Source: an uncultured Oscillospiraceae bacterium
GTDB lineage: Bacteria > Bacillota > Clostridia > Oscillospirales > Oscillospiraceae
Assembly (NCBI GenBank): GCA_934631005.1
Contig: CAKTXA010000040.1
Location: 1-16,024 of the forward strand
Direction of reading: 5' to 3'
DNA: 16,024 bases
Shown here: in pieces, positions 8,077-13,469 of the stretch
Position numbering within the stretch: the first letter of the stretch is position 1
How the letters are laid out: every line of letters starts with the position of its first letter
Notes under the pieces: model-generated
What the model was told of the DNA's origin: nothing
The model's database searches: none
What the model saw: the letters and a program-made list of their open reading frames with translations, nothing else
Made by a program: the position numbers and the translations under genes

Positions 8077-8097
8077 ATAACCCTTGCGGGGGGATAT
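8077..8097. promoter_or_regulatory. Candidate CsoR/InrS-type operator in the divergent intergenic region
   Basis: ATAACCC, 7 nt, then GGGATAT forms a 6-of-7 inverted repeat around an uninterrupted G6 tract (8088-8093). This resembles the known CsoR/RcnR-family operator style of a GC tract flanked by AT-rich inverted arms. It lies between the repressor's -10 and the -35 of the His-rich operon, about 20 bp upstream of the latter. The assignment is by pattern and position only. Confidence 0.5.
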
Positions 8098-8115
8098 TTG
8101 CCCGCCTGCGGACAC

Positions 8116-8144
8116 TTTACAAACGCGGCGAAAGACCGTATAAT
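8116..8144 (+). promoter_or_regulatory. Strong sigma-A promoter for the His-rich protein/cooT operon
   Basis: TTTACA (8116-8121) and a perfect TATAAT (8139-8144) are separated by exactly 17 nt. Transcription would start near 8151, about 35 nt before the ATG at 8185. Confidence 0.8.
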
Positions 8145-8184
8145 GAGGGCAAACATTCGGATATTCCGGAAAGGAAGCAAGACT

Positions 8185-8592
8185 ATGGAACATGAACACA
8201 CCCATACCCACGACGGCGTGGAGCACACCCATGTGCATTCCCACGAGCCGGGCCACGAGCATGAGCACATCCACGTGCACGTGCATGAGCACGACCATGA
8301 CCACGACCATGACCACGACCACGAGCACTGCCATGAGCACATCCACTGCGGCGAGGATCACAACTGCGCCGAGTGCGGCCATGCGCACGTCAGCCCGCGC
8401 GAGGAGCTGCTGGCGCTGATGAAGTATATGGTCGGCCACAACCAGAGCCACGCGAACGAGCTGGCGCAGCTGGCCAAGCAGCTGCAGGACGTGGGCGAGA
8501 ATGCGGCCTATGAGCAGGTCATGCTCGCCGTGAGCGACTTTGAAAAGGGCAACCTGCGCCTGTCCACCGTGCTGGCGGCGCTGGGCGCGTAA
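8185..8592 (+). CDS. His-rich metal-binding (probably nickel) protein with C-terminal helical domain
   Basis: A 135-residue protein. Residues 1-70 contain 27 histidines, mostly alternating with Glu/Asp (HEHDHDHDHDHDHEH), plus four cysteines, C49, C55, C61 and C64, the last three in CGEDHNCAECGH. Residues 71-135 read as amphipathic helices (EELLALMKYMVGHNQSHANE, then QLQDVGENAAYEQVMLAVSD). No signal peptide is seen, so it is cytoplasmic. His-rich tails of this kind store or deliver nickel in HypB, SlyD and CooJ; the next gene is cooT, so nickel storage for the CO dehydrogenase/acetyl-CoA synthase system is the likely role. Zinc or cobalt binding is possible. I do not recognise the helical domain by name. 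ATG 8185 follows AAAGGAAG; a longer frame open to 8098 is rejected because it starts upstream of the promoter. The next gene's ribosome site overlaps its stop codon. Confidence 0.88.
   Translation: MEHEHTHTHDGVEHTHVHSHEPGHEHEHIHVHVHEHDHDHDHDHDHEHCHEHIHCGEDHNCAECGHAHVSPREELLALMKYMVGHNQSHANELAQLAKQLQDVGENAAYEQVMLAVSDFEKGNLRLSTVLAALGA
8293..8322 (+). repeat. 12-bp tandem repeat within the His-rich coding region
   Basis: GACCATGACCAC occurs twice in a row and is followed by a half unit, encoding the Asp-His run. The unit length is a multiple of three, so copy-number changes would lengthen or shorten the His tail without a frameshift. Confidence 0.7.
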
Positions 8593-8604
8593 GGAGGCGG
8601 TCAT

Positions 8605-8796
8605 ATGTGCCTTGCAACGGCGTATAAAACGCAGGCGGCGGATGAGAACCTTCTCATGCGCAATGTGCAGCGCATCGAATGCCATGACGGTCAGGTGTTT
8701 TTGACCGACCTGATGGACCGGCAGGTCGTCATCGAGGGCGAACTGGTGATGGCGGATCTGGTCGAGAACGTGGTGATCGTGCGCGAGCGGGGGTAA
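8605..8796 (+). CDS. cooT: CooT-family nickel-binding protein
   Basis: A 63-residue protein beginning MCLA, as in CooT of Rhodospirillum rubrum, where Cys2 binds nickel. The rest, with short strands such as NVQRIECHDGQVFLTDLMDR and QVVIEGELVMADLVENVVIV, fits the small beta-rich CooT fold, and its length is normal for the family. CooT is a nickel chaperone acting in maturation of carbon monoxide dehydrogenase. AAGGAGG directly overlaps the TAA of the preceding gene, with 7-nt spacing to the ATG, showing tight co-translation with the His-rich protein. Family assignment is firm; the actual client here (CODH, AcsB, or both) is inferred from the acs genes immediately downstream. Confidence 0.9.
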   Translation: MCLATAYKTQAADENLLMRNVQRIECHDGQVFLTDLMDRQVVIEGELVMADLVENVVIVRERG

Positions 8797-8800
8797 GACG

Positions 8801-9028
8801 ATGGCACGCTATGAGGTCGTACGCGAGATCGAAAACCAGTGCGCGAACAACCAGATGCGCGACGTGTTTTTCCGCGAGATCGAGTGCGAGGACCCCGTGC
8901 AGTGGGTCAAAAACGAGATCAGGGGACGGGAAGTGCACCTCTCGGTCGACGAGAAGCAAAACGGCGATCTGACCGTGTTTGCCGAGTCGGCGGGACTGGT
9001 GCAGAAGTTCCTGTTCACGCGGCTGTGA
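8801..9028 (+). CDS. Small conserved-looking protein of unknown function in the nickel operon
   Basis: A 75-residue soluble protein that starts 4 nt after the cooT stop codon, preceded only by a G-rich stretch (CGGGGGTAAG), so its translation probably depends on cooT. I do not recognise its family. An N-terminal helix (YEVVREIENQCANNQMRDVF) is followed by FFREIECEDP, a second helix (VQWVKNEIRGRE) and two or three strands (EVHLSVDEK, GDLTVFAESAG, VQKFLFTRL). Two cysteines, C14 and C29, are its only thiols. There is no signal peptide or membrane segment. Codon use matches the flanking genes. Its position as third gene of the His-rich/cooT operon, directly before cooC, makes a role in metal delivery or in CODH/ACS assembly likely, but this is inference from context. 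Confidence 0.85.
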   Translation: MARYEVVREIENQCANNQMRDVFFREIECEDPVQWVKNEIRGREVHLSVDEKQNGDLTVFAESAGLVQKFLFTRL

Positions 9029-9065
9029 GCGTCCGCGGGCGGTGAAATTTTGCCCCGGGGACGGC

Positions 9066-9094
9066 TTGTAATTGCGCGCAAAATATGTTAGGAT
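9066..9094 (+). promoter_or_regulatory. Promoter for cooC
   Basis: TTGTAA (9066-9071), 17 nt, then TAGGAT (9089-9094), with an extended -10 TGT just before the hexamer. It sits in the 137-nt gap upstream of cooC, so cooC can be expressed apart from the cooT operon. No terminator is visible in that gap, so read-through is also possible. Confidence 0.55.
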
Positions 9095-9165
9095 GAATCT
9101 GTGTCGAAACGGCTGCCAATGTGCGGCTGTTTTGGCGTGCCTGTACGAAAAAGGAGGCACAAGCT

Positions 9166-9933
9166 ATGGCAACACATACCATCGCGGTCGCCGGAAAGGG
9201 CGGCGTCGGCAAGACAACGACCTGCGGCATGATCGTGGACTATCTCTGCAAGCAGAAGAAAGGGCCCATTCTGGTGGTGGACGCCGACGCGAACTCCAAC
9301 CTCAACGAGGTGCTGGGCGTGGAGGTCGAAACGACGCTGGGCGATATTCGCGAGCAGATGGCAAGAGCGGAGCTCAAGGGCGGCATCCCCGGCGGCATGA
9401 CCAAGGCGGACTACGCCGAGATGATGTTCGGCACGGCCCTGTGCGAAGAGGACGATTTTGACATGCTCGTTATGGGCCGCACGCAGGGCAAGGGCTGCTA
9501 CTGCTTTGTCAACGGCGTTCTCAAAACGCAGATCGACAAATACGCCGGGAATTACAAATACATGGTCATCGACAACGAGGCGGGGCTGGAGCATATCAGC
9601 CGCGGGACGCTGCCGCACGTGGACACGATGCTGCTCATCTCCGACTGCTCCCGCCGCGGCATTCAGGCCGTGGGGCGCATCGCGCAGATGATCCGCGACC
9701 TCGAACTCAAGCCCACGCAGCTGAAGCTGATCGTGAACCGCGCGCCGCAGGGCGAGCTCAACGCAGGCGTGCGCGAGGAGATCGAAAAGTACGGCCTGGA
9801 TCTTGTGGGCGTTCTGCCGCAGGACGAGCTGGTGTATGAATATGACTGCGACGGCAAGCCCAGCGCCACGGTGCCGGACTCGGCGCCGGTCAAGGTCGCG
9901 CTGCATGAGATCATGCGCAAATTGGGTCTTTGA
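9166..9933 (+). CDS. cooC: CooC-type nickel-insertion ATPase for CODH/ACS maturation
   Basis: A 255-residue MinD/SIMIBI-class P-loop ATPase. The deviant Walker A motif AGKGGVGKTTT carries the signature Lys11 and the catalytic Lys16; DADANSNL follows near residues 40-47; C111 and C113 form the CxC motif (GKGCYCF) that bridges the CooC dimer and binds metal; NRAPQGEL is near residues 187-194. CooC-type ATPases drive ATP-dependent nickel insertion into the CODH C-cluster; the related AcsF acts on acetyl-CoA synthase, and sequence alone does not cleanly separate the two here. AAGGAGG at 9151-9157, 8 nt from ATG 9166, fixes the start; an upstream in-frame GTG at 9121 is rejected for lack of a ribosome site. 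It lies directly before acsD, consistent with service to the encoded ACS. Confidence 0.93.
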   Translation: MATHTIAVAGKGGVGKTTTCGMIVDYLCKQKKGPILVVDADANSNLNEVLGVEVETTLGDIREQMARAELKGGIPGGMTKADYAEMMFGTALCEEDDFDMLVMGRTQGKGCYCFVNGVLKTQIDKYAGNYKYMVIDNEAGLEHISRGTLPHVDTMLLISDCSRRGIQAVGRIAQMIRDLELKPTQLKLIVNRAPQGELNAGVREEIEKYGLDLVGVLPQDELVYEYDCDGKPSATVPDSAPVKVALHEIMRKLGL

Positions 9934-9958
9934 CCCGCTGATCTGAGCGATTTATAAA
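9930..9958 (+). promoter_or_regulatory. Strong promoter for acsD and acsC-acsE
   Basis: TTGACC (9930-9935), 17 nt, then TATAAA (9953-9958): five of six matches at each hexamer. The -35 overlaps the cooC stop codon. An AT-rich stretch with two TTTATAAA palindromes follows. Transcription should start near 9965, giving a leader of about 33 nt. Confidence 0.7.
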
Positions 9959-9997
9959 TTTAGTTTATAAATATTTTTTAGTAGGGGGATTCACATT

Positions 9998-10942
9998 ATG
10001 CCTTTTGTTCCCAAGAAACAGGCTTACAATGCCAAGATCCACGAGGTGGAGCTTGGTGTTGGCGAAAAAGCCGTGAAGCTCGGAGGTCAGAACGTTCTGC
10101 CGTTCCACACCTTCGATGCGGACATCGCGAACGCGCCGAAGATCGGCGTGGAGCTGACCGACCTTGGCATGGCGGAGTACACTATGCCCGGCGAGCAGGC
10201 GTTCTATGCAGGCTGCGAGACCGTGGTCGACATGGCAAAGCGCGCCGAAACGATGGAGGGTGCGTCCTTCCTGTGCCTGCACTTTGAGGGCGCGGACCCC
10301 AACGGGCTCAACAAGTCCACGGAGGAGTGCGTGCAGCTGGCCAAGGACGTGGCCGATGCCGTGACGATGCCCATCGTCATCATGGGCTGCAAGAACGTGG
10401 AAAAGGACACGGAGCTCTTTAACAAGTGCGCCGAAGCGCTGGCGGGCAAGAACATCCTCGTGCTCTCCGCGCGTGACGAGAACTACAAGACCGTCGGCGC
10501 GTCCGCGGGCCTTGCGTACAACCAGAAGGTCGGCGCGGAGTCGGCTGTTGACATCAACCTTGCCAAGCAGCTCAACACCGTGATGACCCAGCTGGGCGTC
10601 AATGCGCAGTCGATCATTATGAACATCGGCTCGGCGGCGGCGGGCTACGGCTATGAGTACGTGGCCTCTACGCTCGACCGCATCCGCGACGCGGCGCTCA
10701 AGCAGTCCGACGCGATGCTCCAGATGCCCATTATGACCCCGGTCTCGTCCGATACCTGGGGCGTGAAGGAATCCGTTATGGCAGAAGCGGATATGCCGGA
10801 ATGGGGCAATCAGGAAGAGCGCGGCATCGAAATGGAGATCACCACTGCGGCGGCTGTTCTGGCAGGCGGCTCGGACGCAGTCATCATGCGTCACCCGTCC
10901 GCGATCGCGACCATCTCCAAGATGATCGCGGCGCTGATGTGA
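9998..10942 (+). CDS. acsD: Corrinoid iron-sulfur protein small subunit (CODH/ACS delta subunit)
   Basis: A 314-residue TIM-barrel protein, close to the 323 residues of Moorella AcsD. Family blocks are visible along its length: LPFHTFD near 34-40, FLCLHFEGADPNG near 91-103, PIVIMGCKNVEKDTELF near 123-139, the KQLN block near 190-193, GYGYEYV near 215-221, and IMRHPSAIA near the C-terminus. With AcsC it forms the heterodimer that cradles the cobamide and carries the methyl group from the methyltransferase to acetyl-CoA synthase in the cytoplasm. AGGGGG at 9983-9988 lies 9 nt before ATG 9998. Only 21 nt separate it from the acsC-acsE fusion, so the two are co-transcribed from the promoter overlapping the cooC stop. 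Nothing in it appears truncated or missing. Confidence 0.95.
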   Translation: MPFVPKKQAYNAKIHEVELGVGEKAVKLGGQNVLPFHTFDADIANAPKIGVELTDLGMAEYTMPGEQAFYAGCETVVDMAKRAETMEGASFLCLHFEGADPNGLNKSTEECVQLAKDVADAVTMPIVIMGCKNVEKDTELFNKCAEALAGKNILVLSARDENYKTVGASAGLAYNQKVGAESAVDINLAKQLNTVMTQLGVNAQSIIMNIGSAAAGYGYEYVASTLDRIRDAALKQSDAMLQMPIMTPVSSDTWGVKESVMAEADMPEWGNQEERGIEMEITTAAAVLAGGSDAVIMRHPSAIATISKMIAALM

Positions 10943-10963
10943 TGCAGAAGGAGGAAACGAATT

Positions 10964-13240
10964 ATGGCAGTTAAAGGTCTTGACATTTTCAAGCTCTCCC
11001 CCAAGAAGAACTGTAAGGAATGCGGCAGCCCCACCTGCATGGCATTCTGCATGAAGGTCGCGCAGGGCGCGATCCCCATCACGAAGTGCCCGTATATGTC
11101 CGAAGAAGCCATCGCCCTTCTGAGCGAGGCGACCGCGCCCCCCATGAAGGCGCTGGAGGTGGCCGGACATAAGCTGGGCGGCGAAACCGTGCTGTTCCGC
11201 CATGAAAAGACGTTTGTTTCGCGCAACCTGTTCGCCGTTGAGCTGTGCACCTGCATGGACGACGCGGCGGTGGACGCCAAGCTCGCGCAGATGAAGAGCG
11301 TGGACTATGAGCGTATCGGCGAGCGCGAATATGTGGAATTCATCAACGTGCACGACGCGGGCGACGCGGCGCGCTTTGCAGAGCTCGCCAAGAAGGCGGC
11401 GGCGTGCGAGCGCGGCGTGATCCTCGAAACGGAGAATGCCGACAGCGCCAAGGCGGCTGTGGAAGCCATCAAGGACGCGAAGCCCATTCTGAATGGCGCG
11501 AATAAGGACAACTACGCCGCCATGAGCGAGATCGCCGCCGGCGCTGGCATCGTTCTGGGCGTGCACGGCGCGGATCTTGCCGAGCTGCACGACACCGTGG
11601 AGGCTCTGGAGAAGTCCGGCAACAAGAACCTCATCCTCGACGTGACGGGCGCAACGATCAAAGAGACGTTTGCCAACGCCGTGCTCGTGCGCCGCACCGC
11701 CCTGAAGGACGGCGACCGCACGTTCGGCTATCCCTCCATCGTGAATCTGGCAAACCTCTGCAAGGAAGACGAGCATCTGGCAACGGCGCTCGCCGCCGTG
11801 TTTACGCTCAAGTACGGCTCCATCATCGTCATGCCGCGCATGACGTATGCTGAGGCGCTGCCGCTGTACGGCCTGCGCCAGAACATCTTCACCGACCCGC
11901 AGAAGCCGATGAAGGTCGCCCCGGGCATCTATCCCATCAACGGCGCGGGCCCCGACGATCCGTGCTGCCTGACGGTCGACTTCGCGCTGACCTACTTCCT
12001 GGTCTCCGGCGAGCTCGAGCGCTCCAAGACGCCCATCAACCTGCTCATCACCGACGCGTCCGGCATGTCCGTTCTGACCGCGTGGGCGGCGGGCAAGTTC
12101 TCGTCCTCCACCGTCAAGAAGTTCTTTGACGAGCATGACGTCGCCTCCAAGATCAACAACCGCACCCTCATCATCCCCGGCAAGGTGGCCGTGATGAAGG
12201 GCGAAATTCAGGACAAGCTGCCCGAGTGGAACGTCGTGGTCGGCACGCGCGAAGCGGTCGAGCTCGTCAAATACCTGAAGGACGGCGAATACAAGGCCGC
12301 GGCCGAGGCTGCCGCCGCTTCCAAGAAGCCCGTGGAGGCCAAGAAGGAAGTCGCCGCCGACGCGCCGCTGGACTTCGAAAAGATCGCGGCGTCCATCCCC
12401 GCCATCAAGATCCGCGACGATCTGGGCGCGCACTACAAGCAGCGTGACCCCGATTCTCCCAAGTTCGTCACCATCGGCGAGCGCATCCACTGCATCTCCC
12501 CGGTCATCCGCGAGGCCATGGCCACGTTCAACCCCGATCCCATCCTCGAGCGTGCCGCGCAGCAGATCAAGGCGGGCGCGACGTATCTGGACGTCAACAT
12601 TGGCCCGGCCGAATCGAACGGCCCGGAGCTGATGACCTGGGCGGTCAAGCTGCTGCAGGAGAACTTCGACAACGTGCCGCTGGCGCTCGATACCGCCAAC
12701 AAGCGCGCCATCGAAGCCGGTATCAAGGTCTACAACCGCACGAACGGCAAGCCGATCGTCAACTCTGCCGACGCGGGCTCCCGTATCTCCAACATTGACC
12801 TCGCCGCCGCGAACGACGCGATCTGCATCGCGCTGTGCTCCGCCGACGGCATCGCCAAGGACAACGAAGAGCGCATGATGCACTGCCACAACATGCTCGA
12901 GCGCGGTCTGTCGCTCGGCATGGAGTCCACCGACCTCTGGTTCGACCCGCTGTTCCTCGTGGTCAAGGGCATGCAGGACAAGCAGATGGACGTGCTCAAT
13001 GCCATCAAGCTGTTTGCCGACGAGGGCCTGAAGTCCACCGGCGGCCTGTCCAACAACTCCAACGGCGCACCGAAGAATGTCCGCCCGATCATGGACTCCG
13101 CGCTGGTCGCCATGGCGATGATGCAGGGCCTGACCTCTGCCATCGTCAACCCCAACGACCTGCGTCTGATGGAGACCATCAAATCCTGCGACATCTTCAA
13201 GAACCACGAGCTGTATTCCGATTCCTATCTGGACACCTAA
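10964..13240 (+). CDS. acsC-acsE: Fusion of corrinoid iron-sulfur protein large subunit (AcsC) and methyl-THF:corrinoid methyltransferase (AcsE)
   Basis: One 758-residue frame holds two enzymes that are separate in well-studied acetogens. Residues 1-441 are a complete AcsC: C17, C20, C25 and C42 (PKKNCKECGSPTC...KCPY) bind the N-terminal [4Fe-4S] cluster at the same positions as in Moorella, followed by the TIM barrel (SIIVMPRM, LPLYGLRQNIFTDPQKPM) and the cobamide-binding end (LSVLTAW-like SVLTAWAAGKF, LIIPGKVAVMKGE). Residues 442-500 are an Ala/Lys/Glu-rich linker. Residues 501-758 are a complete AcsE (258 versus 262 aa) starting FVTIGERI, with pterin-site Asp576 (ALDTANK), Asn600 (IVNSAD) and Asn697 (GGLSNNS), matching Asp75, Asn96 and Asn199 of the Moorella enzyme. 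It transfers methyl from methyl-tetrahydrofolate to cobalt. AAGGAGG lies 9 nt before the ATG. No internal stop, frameshift or ribosome site at the junction is seen. Confidence 0.95.
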   Translation: MAVKGLDIFKLSPKKNCKECGSPTCMAFCMKVAQGAIPITKCPYMSEEAIALLSEATAPPMKALEVAGHKLGGETVLFRHEKTFVSRNLFAVELCTCMDDAAVDAKLAQMKSVDYERIGEREYVEFINVHDAGDAARFAELAKKAAACERGVILETENADSAKAAVEAIKDAKPILNGANKDNYAAMSEIAAGAGIVLGVHGADLAELHDTVEALEKSGNKNLILDVTGATIKETFANAVLVRRTALKDGDRTFGYPSIVNLANLCKEDEHLATALAAVFTLKYGSIIVMPRMTYAEALPLYGLRQNIFTDPQKPMKVAPGIYPINGAGPDDPCCLTVDFALTYFLVSGELERSKTPINLLITDASGMSVLTAWAAGKFSSSTVKKFFDEHDVASKINNRTLIIPGKVAVMKGEIQDKLPEWNVVVGTREAVELVKYLKDGEYKAAAEAAAASKKPVEAKKEVAADAPLDFEKIAASIPAIKIRDDLGAHYKQRDPDSPKFVTIGERIHCISPVIREAMATFNPDPILERAAQQIKAGATYLDVNIGPAESNGPELMTWAVKLLQENFDNVPLALDTANKRAIEAGIKVYNRTNGKPIVNSADAGSRISNIDLAAANDAICIALCSADGIAKDNEERMMHCHNMLERGLSLGMESTDLWFDPLFLVVKGMQDKQMDVLNAIKLFADEGLKSTGGLSNNSNGAPKNVRPIMDSALVAMAMMQGLTSAIVNPNDLRLMETIKSCDIFKNHELYSDSYLDT

Positions 13241-13242
13241 AA

Positions 13243-13285
13243 GCAAAAGCAGGAGACTTGCCTTCGGCAAGTCTCCTGCTTTTGC
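13243..13285. terminator. Strong intrinsic terminator after acsC-acsE
   Basis: A 19-bp perfect stem capped by the very stable C(UUCG)G tetraloop (13262-13267) begins three bases after the acsC-acsE stop. The outer stem pairs GCAAAAGC with GCTTTTGC, so the T-rich part is within the descending arm rather than after it. It separates acsC-acsE from acsB and would act in either direction. Confidence 0.8.
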
Positions 13286-13391
13286 ATCCGCCCGGGGCCT
13301 GCCGGCGGGGGACGTGCGCCCTTTTCGGTGCAGACTGGGGTGGGATGATGATGTTTTCAGATGATTTTTTTGCCAAGTCCACAAAAAACAC

Positions 13392-13420
13392 TGTACAAAC
13401 CAGCAGAATGTTGGTATTCT
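13392..13420 (+). promoter_or_regulatory. Candidate promoter for acsB
   Basis: TGTACA (13392-13397), 17 nt, then TATTCT (13415-13420): four of six matches at each. An alternative is TTGCCA (13370-13375), 18 nt, TACAAA. A separate promoter is expected because of the terminator upstream. A small CCCC-ATT-GGGG hairpin lies in the predicted leader at about 13434-13444. Confidence 0.4.
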
Positions 13421-13469
13421 ATATGCTGAAGAACCCCATTGGGGGGATATGTGAACAGGAGGAGTTCCC

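Noticed and set aside
8227..8340. CRISPR-like short repeats
   Set aside because: The repetition is the CAC/CAT-GAC/GAG codon pattern of the His tail, without repeats and spacers of fixed length.
8002..8685. Minus-strand open frame opposite the His-rich gene
   Set aside because: Antisense of alternating His codons produces a Val/Met/Leu repeat that mimics a membrane segment; no ribosome site or independent evidence supports it.
9121..9165. GTG start for cooC giving 15 extra residues
   Set aside because: AAGGAGG lies inside this extension, correctly spaced for ATG 9166, and the P-loop is then at the usual distance from the N-terminus.
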